Source: a virus
Strand: one strand, 5' to 3'
Virus record (IMG/VR): IMGVR_UViG_3300046694_000315
Span: 1-64,000 of that record
Length of the DNA stretch: 64,000 nt
The notes below the pieces were generated by a model. The model did no database searches and was not told the DNA's origin. It was given only the letters and a program-made list of their open reading frames with translations. Of the stretch, positions 17,006-24,269 are shown in pieces (the stretch's first letter is position 1; each line of letters starts with the position of its first letter). Both the position numbers and the translations under genes were made by a program.

Positions 17006-18550
17006 CTACGCGGCGAAGATCGGCTCTATCCTCGCGGGGTCGAAACCGCCGCCCCTCTTACCGTCCCGCGCGGGGTGGATGACCACTGCGGTCAGGACGG
17101 TGCGGGCCACGATGCGCTGACGCTCGACCGACATGCCATCCCAGCCGACGCGCAGCAGCTCGGGAGTGACGGCCCGGACGGCGGCAGGGGCCGAGTAGGC
17201 GCGCAGGGCGCGGAGGTCCTTCTTCTCGGCCTCCAGGTCGTCGAGGGTCGTCATGTAGGTGACGGCCTTGACCTTCTTCGCATCCCACAGGACCTTGATG
17301 TCCTTGATCTCCTGCTCGACCTCGGCCAGTCGGGCCTCCTTCTCCGGCGTCCAGTCGCTGTGAACCTGCTCGGGAACCTTCTTCTCCTTCGTGGACTTCT
17401 CCACGATGTTCCAGATCAGCTTCTTGATGAGTTCGTCGACCCGGGGGCCGGTGACGCCCATCCGCCCGCAGGCGTCGGGGTTGGAGGAGGTCTTGTTGCA
17501 GTTGTAGCCGAAGGAGTCGGACTTCTTTCCCCGGATCCATACGGGCTTTCCGACCATGGGGTATCCGCACCGGCCGCAGCGGCAGATCCGGGACAGGAAG
17601 TACTTCACCGCCACCTTCTGGTCGTAGGCGGCGTAGTTACGCGGCTGGGCCTTCTCTCGCTCCTTCTTCGCGCCCAGGACGGCCTCGTACTTCTCTACCG
17701 GGCAGAGCGGCTCCCACGGGCCCATGACGTAATTGCCTTCGGCGTCGTACTGCACCTCTCCGAGGTATATACGGATCCCGGCGTTGCGCGGTCGCATGAT
17801 GATCGTCTTCACACCGGCCCACGTGTAGGGCTTTCCGGTGTCCTTGTTGAGCACGCCGGAGTCGAGGAAGAACTTGGCGATGGTGGTGTTCTTGTCTCCG
17901 GCGATGTACATGTCCATCGCCTTGTTGACGATGTCCTTGGCTACCGGGTCGACCTTGTCCCTGTCCTCTTCCATCCAGCCGTAGGGGTGCGTGCCGCCGT
18001 GGTAGCGCCCCTTTTCGGCACGGTACTTGTTGTCACGTTTGATTCGCCGGGAGGTGTCCTCGGAGGACTTATTGGCGATGGAGACGTAGAGGCGTGCGGA
18101 GAACCGGCCGTCGGAAGTGGTGAGGTCGAAGTTCTGTCCGGAGAGGGTGTCGAAGACCAGCCGCTTCTTCTTCCTCTCGATGAAGTCCTCGTAGACGTCG
18201 ATGTACTTCTCAAGGTCGCGCGGCTGGCGAGCGAACCGGTCGATGTCGTAGGCGAGGACTCCGGCGATGCGCTCGGCCTTGAGGTCGGCGAGCATGCGGA
18301 GGAAGTCCACGCGCTTGACGTTGCGCTTGAAGGCGGACAGCCGGTGGTCCTCGTACCAGACCACGGTGCGCTCGTGCTTCTCGGCGAGGAAACGCAGGTC
18401 CTCCTTCTGCTTGACAATCGCCTTGCGCTCCTCCTCGGCGGCCTCCTCCTCGGTGATGCGACCGGCCTTCACGGCCCGCCGGAGTTCAGCTACGTCCACG
18501 TCAGAGATGCGGAGGTAGCCCCCCAACGGGCGGTCGTCCCTGATACCCAC
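17006..18550 (-). CDS. Large serine recombinase/integrase
   Basis: About 514 residues. The N-terminal resolvase domain has GGYLRISDVDV (catalytic Ser) and VLAYDIDRFARQPRDLE (Arg-rich active-site segment). The recombinase domain follows (THPYGWMEEDRD), then a zinc ribbon with CRCGRCGYP and later CNKTSSNPDACGR, and a C-terminal coiled coil. GTG at 18550 is chosen; TTG at 18583 is an alternative, and the ribosome binding site is poor for both. A second integrase beside a tyrosine integrase is unusual. Confidence 0.88.
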   Translation of the reverse strand: MGIRDDRPLGGYLRISDVDVAELRRAVKAGRITEEEAAEEERKAIVKQKEDLRFLAEKHERTVVWYEDHRLSAFKRNVKRVDFLRMLADLKAERIAGVLAYDIDRFARQPRDLEKYIDVYEDFIERKKKRLVFDTLSGQNFDLTTSDGRFSARLYVSIANKSSEDTSRRIKRDNKYRAEKGRYHGGTHPYGWMEEDRDKVDPVAKDIVNKAMDMYIAGDKNTTIAKFFLDSGVLNKDTGKPYTWAGVKTIIMRPRNAGIRIYLGEVQYDAEGNYVMGPWEPLCPVEKYEAVLGAKKEREKAQPRNYAAYDQKVAVKYFLSRICRCGRCGYPMVGKPVWIRGKKSDSFGYNCNKTSSNPDACGRMGVTGPRVDELIKKLIWNIVEKSTKEKKVPEQVHSDWTPEKEARLAEVEQEIKDIKVLWDAKKVKAVTYMTTLDDLEAEKKDLRALRAYSAPAAVRAVTPELLRVGWDGMSVERQRIVARTVLTAVVIHPARDGKRGGGFDPARIEPIFAA

Positions 18551-18640
18551 TCCTCGTACCCCAGCTTCAGCTACCCTTGTCAAACGGTCTGGGGTACACC
18601 CTAGACGAAGCGTATGTAGTTCTGTCAAAGTTGGGACATG

Positions 18641-18660
18641 CGGAGTTCGACGTAACTCCG
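18641..18660. promoter_or_regulatory. Inverted repeat in divergent intergenic region
   Basis: CGGAGTT-6 nt-AACTCCG between the serine integrase and the tiny divergent gene. Candidate operator. Confidence 0.45.
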
Positions 18661-18697
18661 TACAGCGGACAGGCAGTCGACAGAGAGGTGACCTGCA

Positions 18698-18823
18698 ATG
18701 ATGACGGACAGCGACTGGATCGCTCACTGGGTGTCAGCGGCCCCGACCCTCAGCTCCGAGGTCCTGGAGACCATCGCCGACGCCGTCGAGGCAGAGGACG
18801 ACGAGGAACTGCTGGCAGCCTGA
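18698..18823 (+). CDS. Tiny WxAxW protein divergent from serine integrase
   Basis: A 41-residue acidic protein with DWIAHWVSAAPTLSSEVLE. It shares the W-hydrophobic-A-x-W-xxx-AP-x-L-xx-E pattern with the gene at 16813. AGAGAGGTG lies about 7 nt before the ATG. Its position relative to integrase and terminator copies that of the other tiny gene. Function unknown. Confidence 0.65.
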   Translation: MMTDSDWIAHWVSAAPTLSSEVLETIADAVEAEDDEELLAA

Positions 18824-18829
18824 CACCAT

Positions 18830-18870
18830 ACGAAAAGGCCCCCACCGGGTGACCGGGAGGGGGCCTTCGT
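18830..18870. terminator. Bidirectional terminator
   Basis: ACGAAAAGGCCCCC / GGGGGCCTTCGT stem between the tiny plus-strand gene and the convergent gene ending at 18870. Confidence 0.8.
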
Positions 18871-19130
18871 CATGCCTCGCGCCTACTCAGGACGTCCAGG
18901 ACGCCGAGGAGGCTCTGCGCCCCCTGGTGGGCCTCCAGCAGGCTCTCGGGGGTCGCCTGCTTGCGGTAGTCGTCCAGGGCCTTGGCGAGGCCACTGCCGA
19001 CCGCGTCGGCCCAGTCGAGCACGTCGACCGTGGACAGCCGGTCCAGCCTCTTGGCCGCCTTCGCCCGGACGGGGTCGACCCGCTCCTCGCCACCGCGAAG
19101 CCGGTTCTTCACATCAGTCCAAGAGCGCAT
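18870..19130 (-). CDS. Hypothetical helical protein
   Basis: An 86-residue, mostly helical protein beginning MRSWTDVKNRLRGG. No family recognised. Its start overlaps the end of the upstream gene by 22 nt, so translation is probably coupled. Confidence 0.55.
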   Translation of the reverse strand: MRSWTDVKNRLRGGEERVDPVRAKAAKRLDRLSTVDVLDWADAVGSGLAKALDDYRKQATPESLLEAHQGAQSLLGVLDVLSRREA

Positions 19131-19228
19131 AGCGCGTCGTACTCCTCGTCCATGTCGTCGGTCTTCTGGGCCACCATCCGCCGGGCCGCTGCCTTCTCTT
19201 CCTCGGTGTTCTCATATGACGAGTTCAT
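19109..19228 (-). CDS. Tiny acidic protein
   Basis: A 39-residue protein, MNSSYENTEEEKAAARRMVA followed by an acidic C-terminal half. Its ATG lies in the end of the preceding gene, overlapping by 17 nt, and its end overlaps the next gene. No function recognised. Confidence 0.5.
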   Translation of the reverse strand: MNSSYENTEEEKAAARRMVAQKTDDMDEEYDALCALGLM

Positions 19229-19514
19229 CGAGGTCCTCATCGAATCGGTGGGCGTTGTCGCGGATATCGTCGGTGGAGAGCGCGTTGCCGTATCCCTGGA
19301 TGGCGGTGTACAGGGCGTCGCTCTCATTCCGGTATGTGTTGCGCCACCGGCCGAGGACGATCCCCTTTCCGGCCCACACCTTGATGATGAGCGACTTCGA
19401 GCGCCGGTAGGGCGGCTCGATTTCGTCAGTGGGCGCGGTATGAAGGAACGGCGCCCCAGGCTTGAGGTTGAGTGTGTGGGTGAAGAAAGGCCCCACCCCA
19501 TGAGTGTTAGGCAT
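19212..19514 (-). CDS. Hypothetical protein with a dispersed-motif copy
   Basis: A 100-residue protein with SLIIKVWAGKGIVLGRW in the middle and an acidic C-terminus. Residues 24-26 are Leu-His-Thr encoded CTT CAT ACC; here the motif lies in the loop of a GGGCGC/GCGCCC stem. No family recognised. Confidence 0.55.
   Translation of the reverse strand: MPNTHGVGPFFTHTLNLKPGAPFLHTAPTDEIEPPYRRSKSLIIKVWAGKGIVLGRWRNTYRNESDALYTAIQGYGNALSTDDIRDNAHRFDEDLDELVI
19437..19445 (-). repeat. Dispersed CTTCATA motif copy
   Basis: CTT CAT ACC, Leu-His-Thr, gene at 19212. Confidence 0.8.
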
Positions 19515-19553
19515 GAGATGGAGCCTATTCTCCGGACGGCCGGAAATGGTAAA

Positions 19554-20021
19554 TCAGTCGACGCCGGTCGGGGAATCGAGGTCGTGCTCGGGCGCGTAGG
19601 AGAAGTTGTTCAGCACCCGGTTGATTCCGCGCCCCGGGGACTTCCAGCGCTTGAAGTTCCGCCAGACATTCGGCGGGACGTTGTAGTACCCGTAGACCTG
19701 CCCATTCCGGAATCGGACCCGCAGCGTCTGAGCATCCCTGTCATAACCTGCGGCAAGAGTCCTCGGGCGCGGCGGATTGATAGACGGAGTCGGCTGGTAG
19801 GGCAGGAGGTCGAAGTCGTCGCCGTCCTTGGCCAACTGGATTGCGTCGGAAGTTTCCTGGCTGAGGATTCGCCGGGATCCTGCTCGGGCGGCGGGGTTGG
19901 CATTGCTGGCGGGTATCTCGACGGCTGGCCTTGGCGGGGTCAGATCCCCGAAGTCGAAGGACAACTGCTCGTAGGCGTTGTTGCGGCCTCTCCCCCCGCC
20001 TCGGGGGTTTCTGGATGCCAC
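19554..20021 (-). CDS. KTSC-domain protein
   Basis: A 155-residue protein. The C-terminal half has AAGYDRDAQTLRVRF, NGQVYGYYNVPPNVW and WKSPGRGINRVL, the pattern of KTSC domains, small folds thought to bind nucleic acid or act with RNA-associated proteins. The N-terminal half is Gly/Arg/Pro-rich and probably disordered. Confidence 0.7.
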   Translation of the reverse strand: MASRNPRGGGRGRNNAYEQLSFDFGDLTPPRPAVEIPASNANPAARAGSRRILSQETSDAIQLAKDGDDFDLLPYQPTPSINPPRPRTLAAGYDRDAQTLRVRFRNGQVYGYYNVPPNVWRNFKRWKSPGRGINRVLNNFSYAPEHDLDSPTGVD

Positions 20022-20039
20022 TGTCTCTCCTTACGCAGC

Positions 20040-20072
20040 AGCCCCTGCCCCGGTGACGGGAAGCAGGGGCTT
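20040..20072 (-). terminator. Terminator
   Basis: AGCCCCTGC / GCAGGGGCT stem after the gene ending at 20087. Confidence 0.7.
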
Positions 20073-20086
20073 TGGGGCTGCTTGGA

Positions 20087-20485
20087 TCAGGCTGGGACGT
20101 TGTCGACCGTGGAGGCCGTCGCCGGGGCCTTGTCACCCGCGCCGGGGGCCGTGGAGGCCGCAGCGTTGATGGTGCCCTCGTAGACGGAGGTACCGGCGAG
20201 ACGGTCGTCGGCCTCGGGGCCACCCGGGTGCTTGGCCGCCTCGTCGTCGCTCAGGACGATGAGACCGGCGTTCGCGGTCGCCGGGTCGATGCCAGCCGCG
20301 ACCTGGAGGGCCGGGACGGGCAACTGCTTGGCGACGAAGACCTGGCCGGGGACCGGGTCGGTGTTCTCGAACTTGACGCCGCTCTGGACGGTCCAGCCGA
20401 GGTTGGGGGCGTCCCAGTCGGACGAACGGCCGGGGACGGGAGCCGGGACGGTGACCTGCTCGGCAGCGCTCTTGGATGCAGCCAC
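20087..20485 (-). CDS. Hypothetical protein, Ala/Pro-rich
   Basis: A 132-residue protein with low-complexity Ala/Thr/Pro ends and a central segment with GQVFVAKQLPVPALQVAAGI. No family recognised. Followed by a terminator. Confidence 0.5.
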   Translation of the reverse strand: MAASKSAAEQVTVPAPVPGRSSDWDAPNLGWTVQSGVKFENTDPVPGQVFVAKQLPVPALQVAAGIDPATANAGLIVLSDDEAAKHPGGPEADDRLAGTSVYEGTINAAASTAPGAGDKAPATASTVDNVPA

Positions 20486-20515
20486 TTTCTTCCTCTTTCG
20501 TACAGGGGTTAAGGG

Positions 20516-20647
20516 TTACCGGTTTTGCTGGACGGTCCAGCCCGGTTCCTTCACCGGACCCTCTTCGTCCTCTGTTTGATTATGAGGGCAATCGGGGCCG
20601 GAATAGACATGCTGACCCTCATGGAAGATGCAGCTTGATACATACAT
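20516..20647 (-). CDS. Tiny Cys/His protein
   Basis: A 43-residue protein, MYVSSCIFHEGQHVYSGPDC, then PHNQTEDEEG and a C-terminal GWTVQQNR. The Cys and His spacing suggests a metal site. AGGAG lies 8 nt before the ATG. Function unknown. Confidence 0.6.
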   Translation of the reverse strand: MYVSSCIFHEGQHVYSGPDCPHNQTEDEEGPVKEPGWTVQQNR

Positions 20648-20657
20648 GGGTGTGCTC

Positions 20658-20846
20658 CTACAGGGAACTGCCTGCCTCGGTAAATGAGCCTACCGGCATT
20701 CCTCCGGGACTTTCCCATGGCTGGGCTCCGGCGAATTGGTCGGCGGAGAGAAGGGCGCTGCGGAAGGGTGAGCCGCCCACGGTGAAGGCGTAGCCTCCGG
20801 CGTAGGCGTCTCCGGTGGCGGGGATGGGCTCAGGTGTCTTGGGCAT
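20658..20846 (-). CDS. Hypothetical short protein
   Basis: A 62-residue, Pro/Gly/Ala-rich protein ending SFTEAGSSL. Its start lies within the end of the upstream gene (17-nt overlap). No family recognised. Confidence 0.45.
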   Translation of the reverse strand: MPKTPEPIPATGDAYAGGYAFTVGGSPFRSALLSADQFAGAQPWESPGGMPVGSFTEAGSSL

Positions 20847-21036
20847 CGGGATCCTCCCGGGCGGCGTCGAAGCCGGAGCGCAGGCGGGCCATCTTGCCCT
20901 TGTAGGTTCGCAGGCGGGACATGTGCTCGCAGGCCGACTCCACGATGGCGCCTACCTCTTCGAGGCAGCGGTCCACCAGGTCTTCGATGTCGGCGATGTC
21001 GTCGCGCGTCTCGCGTGTCTGGGGAAGCAGTGGCAT
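20830..21036 (-). CDS. Hypothetical helical protein
   Basis: A 68-residue charged helical protein (DDIADIEDLVDRCLEEVGAI). It follows the membrane-anchored coiled-coil gene with a one-base overlap, so the two may act together. Confidence 0.5.
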   Translation of the reverse strand: MPLLPQTRETRDDIADIEDLVDRCLEEVGAIVESACEHMSRLRTYKGKMARLRSGFDAAREDPDAQDT

Positions 21037-21377
21037 CAGGGACTCCTCCTCCGGCGAGGCCGGGGCGCCGCGTCGCTCTGGAACAGGTCCAGGACGTCTT
21101 CGAGGACGTCCGTCACGGTTGCCTGTGCGGCGACACTGTCCCTGGTGGCCTGCACCAGGTCTCGGGCGGTGGTGACCATCTGCTCAGCAAGGGGGACGAC
21201 CTTCTCGGTCAGTGCCCGCAGGCGCCTGTTCTCTTCCACCTCACGGCGGTAGGCCTTACCGGAGACGACTACCTCGGTGACGAAAACCGCGAAGATGAAA
21301 GCCGCGATCGGTCCGAGCACGAGTGGGTTGTCGACGGACAGCCCTCCGCTATCGGCCGATGCCAGAAAAACAAACAT
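21036..21377 (-). CDS. Membrane-anchored coiled-coil protein
   Basis: A 113-residue protein with one membrane helix near residues 18-40 (LVLGPIAAFIFAVFVTEVVV), then a charged coiled coil and a basic Pro/Arg tail. Spanin-, holin- or septum-related roles are possible but not shown. Its start codon lies in the left arm of a perfect 14-bp inverted repeat. Confidence 0.6.
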   Translation of the reverse strand: MFVFLASADSGGLSVDNPLVLGPIAAFIFAVFVTEVVVSGKAYRREVEENRRLRALTEKVVPLAEQMVTTARDLVQATRDSVAAQATVTDVLEDVLDLFQSDAAPRPRRRRSP

Positions 21378-21432
21378 CCCGGGTACCGCCCGTCGCTGTA
21401 TTGTGCTTGCGACTTAATGGTACCCGGGATGT
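21374..21432 (-). promoter_or_regulatory. Start-overlapping hairpin, 14-bp arms
   Basis: Perfect repeat ACATCCCGGGTACC / GGTACCCGGGATGT with a 31-nt loop containing an inner GTCGC/GCGAC stem. Same arm length, loop length and start-codon overlap as the hairpin at 10826, but unrelated sequence. Confidence 0.7.
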
Positions 21433-21444
21433 GCTATTCGGTTA

Positions 21445-21690
21445 TTAGTTGATATGAAGTCCGGCCTTCTTAAGCTGATTCTTGGCCTTGACCCAGCCTG
21501 GCGTGGCTCCGGTCAGCCCGCTGATGCAGACCGTGTTTCCGTCCGGGTCGACCCACTTGATGTGGTTCCCTCCAGTTACAGACACCTCCCATCCGTCCTT
21601 GCGGGCCTTCTTGGCCACCTTCTCGATCTCCTTGTCGGCTCCGAGTCGGTCAGAGCCGGTCTTGGCTACTGGCGCTCCCCTGCGGGCCAT
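21445..21690 (-). CDS. HicA-like small protein
   Basis: An 81-residue basic protein. The stretch VTGGNHIKWVDPDGNTVCIS resembles the HicA/dsRBD-like fold, in which a His in a Gly-x-His segment is catalytic. No HicB-like partner is adjacent. The last residues, Leu-His-Ile-Asn, include a motif copy (CTT CAT ATC) just before tandem stops TAATAA. Could be an RNA-binding protein rather than a toxin. Confidence 0.5.
   Translation of the reverse strand: MARRGAPVAKTGSDRLGADKEIEKVAKKARKDGWEVSVTGGNHIKWVDPDGNTVCISGLTGATPGWVKAKNQLKKAGLHIN
21451..21459 (-). repeat. Dispersed CTTCATA motif copy
   Basis: CTT CAT ATC, Leu-His-Ile, near the stop of the HicA-like gene. Confidence 0.75.
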
Positions 21691-21742
21691 CAGGTACTCC
21701 TCGGTGTTCAGTTAGGTTCTGCTCTTTTTGCTCGGTAGGTAC

Positions 21743-21772
21743 AGAGTAGTGTGACGGATTATCAGTTAGCAA
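21743..21772 (-). promoter_or_regulatory. Promoter
   Basis: TTGCTA and TACTCT separated by 18 nt, about 53 nt upstream of the start at 21690. Confidence 0.5.
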
Positions 21773-21908
21773 GCAGTTCCATGGAAGTGCTTGACGTGAC
21801 CTAGGCCACATGTGGGCAGGTAACCCTTGACTCACCTGCCGGTAACACTCGGTTATCCGGACGGATCGTCCCGAGAGTCTCCGGTTACCCGCAGGCACCC
21901 AGCACGAA

Positions 21909-21938
21909 GCCCCGACCGCCAGTGTGGCAGCCGGGGCT
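21909..21938 (-). terminator. Terminator
   Basis: AGCCCCG / CGGGGCT stem just after the gene ending at 21954. The rest of 21691-21953 has only the promoter at 21743. Confidence 0.65.
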
Positions 21939-21953
21939 CGGTACAGCGAGGTA

Positions 21954-23093
21954 CTACCTGCCGACGGTCTTGCGGCGCCGCAGCGGGTCACCGCGCTGGG
22001 CATCGACGGGGACGATCTGCGTGGGCGCGTCCTCACCCTCCGGCAAGTCCTCCAACTTCGTCCAGTACGGCTCGACCCAGGTGGTCGTGGACTGCGTGCG
22101 CTGGCCGGACTTCCCGGGACCGATCCAGACGGTCTTGAAATGACCTGCGCGGTGCTGGGGACCGTACTCCACGCCGGAGGGGATGGAGATGCCGGAGCGG
22201 TTGGTCGAGGCGGCGCGCTGGCGGGCGGTGTGGAGCTGCGGGCCCACGTACCAGCCGACGCGGACCCAGAAGGGGTCGCGGCTGGGCCTGCGGTTCTTGC
22301 CGGTCTTCTTCTTGCGCTGCGCCATCGTCCACTCCGGAGGCTGCTCGATGTCCCGGTTGTCGGTGCACAGGTAGGTCAGGACGGCGAAGGCCTTCTGGAG
22401 GATGGGGCGGAAGGTCTTCACCGCCTCGCTGCGGTCCTTCCCGTCGGCGCTGCCTCCCTGCCACTCCTCGGCGAAGCGGATGGCCTCTTCGGCGGTGAAG
22501 GACTTCTTGTCCATCGGCAGCGGCATGAGGTCGCGGAACCCTCCGGCGACGATCTCCCCCGTGTCCTCGTCGACCACGTCGTAGCAGAAGAGGAGCGCCA
22601 TGCCGTCACGGTCGGGGTCGTTGGAGTTGCACAGCCCCTTGCCGGTGAAGCCGACGATGAAGAAGCAGCGCACGTAGCCCTCCGCCAGACCGCCCCGGCC
22701 CTTTCCGGCGGGCCACGGGTCGGGGAGGACGACCATCGGGTTGATGTGCGGCAGCTTGTTGAACAGGTCGCCGGGGACCTTGGTCATCTTCGAGCGGTAG
22801 AGGGCGTCGGCCAGCTCGTGATGGAGGTCGTAGACGACGCGGCCGTTGCGCTTCCACAGCTCGCAGGCGGCGATCTCGCCCATGAGGTCGCCGGTCCGCT
22901 CCAGCGTCGCCGCGTCGAACTGCTGGCGGTCGGACATGTCCCAGCCCGGGGCGATCCCCCGCATCATCGCGTCGATACGCCGCGAGATCTTCGGGACGCT
23001 GCGCAGCTCCATCGAAGCCTCGGTGAGCTTGTCCACGTGCGCCATGGCCGCCTTGTGCGCTTCGGCCGCGCGACGGGTCCTGTCCTGTGCCAT
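21954..23093 (-). CDS. Large hypothetical protein
   Basis: A 379-residue protein with its own promoter and GGGAGG before the ATG at 23093. It has a helical N-terminal part (SKISRRIDAMM-like segment and WDMSDRQQFDAATLE), a central beta-rich part with YVRCFFIVGFTGKGLC, and a basic C-terminus. No family recognised. It opens a stretch with host-like genes. Confidence 0.65.
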   Translation of the reverse strand: MAQDRTRRAAEAHKAAMAHVDKLTEASMELRSVPKISRRIDAMMRGIAPGWDMSDRQQFDAATLERTGDLMGEIAACELWKRNGRVVYDLHHELADALYRSKMTKVPGDLFNKLPHINPMVVLPDPWPAGKGRGGLAEGYVRCFFIVGFTGKGLCNSNDPDRDGMALLFCYDVVDEDTGEIVAGGFRDLMPLPMDKKSFTAEEAIRFAEEWQGGSADGKDRSEAVKTFRPILQKAFAVLTYLCTDNRDIEQPPEWTMAQRKKKTGKNRRPSRDPFWVRVGWYVGPQLHTARQRAASTNRSGISIPSGVEYGPQHRAGHFKTVWIGPGKSGQRTQSTTTWVEPYWTKLEDLPEGEDAPTQIVPVDAQRGDPLRRRKTVGR

Positions 23094-23128
23094 TGGTCCC
23101 TCCCTGACGTGCAAATCCTACGGGCAAG

Positions 23129-23157
23129 AACCTATGCCGACCGTTACCGCTTGTCAA
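23129..23157 (-). promoter_or_regulatory. Promoter, TTGACA family
   Basis: TTGACA-17 nt-TAGGTT, 36 nt upstream of the start at 23093. Confidence 0.75.
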
Positions 23158-23196
23158 GTTGTTTCATAGATTTACTTGACGAGATGTCCCGGGACG

Positions 23197-23248
23197 CACG
23201 AAACCCCGGCCACTGCCACGGGGGGAGCAGTATTGCCGGGGTTTCGCT
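23197..23248. terminator. Terminator
   Basis: CGAAACCCCGGC / GCCGGGGTTTCG stem after the gene ending at 23301. Confidence 0.75.
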
Positions 23249-23300
23249 TCACCCGCGCCAACCCTCGACCTGTCCAGGGTTGGCAGTTGGCGCGGGGGCT

Positions 23301-23543
23301 TCAGGGGTGTTGCTGCGGTGCGTCCACGTGCCGGGTGACGAGGTAGTAGTTCGTGGTCTGGAGCCGGAAGCCGAAGTGGTGAGTCCTCCCGGCGTGCCGC
23401 ATCGCCCAGTCTTGCGCTTCCGCGATGGGCAGGCACCCGGAGGCCTCGTTGCAGGAGGTGCAGAACATCTCCTCCATGTCGACCTCGGCCTGGGGATCCC
23501 GGCTGATCGAGTGGGTGACGTACCGCATCACCGCCCTCGTCAC
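23301..23543 (-). CDS. DUF7848-like host accessory protein
   Basis: An 80-residue protein with MRYVTHSISRDP, a Cys cluster (MFCTSCNEASGCL) and a C-terminal WAMRHAGRTHHFGFRLQTT. This resembles the small Streptomyces DUF7848 proteins often found beside XRE/DUF397 pairs. GTG overlaps the preceding stop as GTGA; an ATG 15 nt later is an alternative start. Confidence 0.6.
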   Translation of the reverse strand: MTRAVMRYVTHSISRDPQAEVDMEEMFCTSCNEASGCLPIAEAQDWAMRHAGRTHHFGFRLQTTNYYLVTRHVDAPQQHP

Positions 23544-23779
23544 GGGCCCACCGGACGATTCGCGATCTCGCCGTTGATCGCGGCCACGCGAGGGCTCAAC
23601 GTCTCGCTCACGGTCGGACGGCGGATCTGACTCTTCGATCGATCCCACTCCTTGCCGCCACCCTGCGGGTTGCGCAACGTCACGTACGTCAGACCGATCT
23701 CGACGACCTCGGCCACGCACTGCCGGATCGTGTCGTAGGCGAGGTCGTGCTCCTGCGGCTCGAACCACTGCTCACTCAT
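23540..23779 (-). CDS. Hypothetical protein of the regulatory island
   Basis: A 79-residue protein, MSEQWFEPQEHDLAYDTIRQ at the start. No family recognised. It overlaps both neighbours by 4-8 nt, so the three minus-strand genes divergent from the XRE gene form one operon. Confidence 0.55.
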   Translation of the reverse strand: MSEQWFEPQEHDLAYDTIRQCVAEVVEIGLTYVTLRNPQGGGKEWDRSKSQIRRPTVSETLSPRVAAINGEIANRPVGP

Positions 23780-24035
23780 CGGTCTCCTCCGCGATCTTCG
23801 CGCGCAGCGCTACGAGTTCGTCCAGGGCGTCGGCCAGCTTCTCGACGACGTCCGGACGCATGCGCCCCATCTCGACCAGTGGGCAGTCGATGGAGAAGTG
23901 CTCCCTGTCCAGCGACGGGAAGGTGACGCCGATCGCTCCGGAAGCCTTCTTGAGGTGCTCCACGGCGTTTGTGGCATCCGACGTCTTCCAGAACTTCGGA
24001 GGCGAACTCTTCTTGTTGGTTCCGGTATTTGACAT
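23772..24035 (-). CDS. Hypothetical protein of the regulatory island
   Basis: An 87-residue protein with a basic start and an acidic helical C-terminus (VVEKLADALDELVALRAKI). First gene of the operon divergent from the XRE regulator. No family recognised. Confidence 0.55.
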   Translation of the reverse strand: MSNTGTNKKSSPPKFWKTSDATNAVEHLKKASGAIGVTFPSLDREHFSIDCPLVEMGRMRPDVVEKLADALDELVALRAKIAEETDE

Positions 24036-24164
24036 CCGTCCGCCTCTCCTTCGTCTGACGTACCTTCACCCGTCCGCCCGAACAGGCGTTCCACGACGTG
24101 CAGTTGCAGAACGCAGTGACGGCACCACCACGCTCTGCAAGTAGCATCCTCCCGATCGCGCCGT

Positions 24165-24178
24165 CATGCAAGTGCATG
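24165..24178. promoter_or_regulatory. Palindrome in the XRE divergent region
   Basis: CATGCA-AG-TGCATG, a perfect 6-bp inverted repeat between divergent genes; a related ACATGCACG follows 11 nt on. Candidate operator of the XRE protein. Confidence 0.45.
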
Positions 24179-24269
24179 AACTGAGCACATGCACGAAAGA
24201 ATGATGGGTGTCCCGTGCTAAGAGGGGGTGGCAGACTGTGCGGTGGTACCCGCAACCAGGGAGGTCACG

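Noticed and set aside
18551-18727. A longer start for the serine integrase (GTG at 18727)
   Set aside because: It would overlap the divergent tiny gene at 18698 and adds low-complexity sequence before the conserved catalytic region.
21445-21690. A complete HicAB toxin-antitoxin system
   Set aside because: Only a HicA-like protein is present; no HicB-like antitoxin gene is adjacent.
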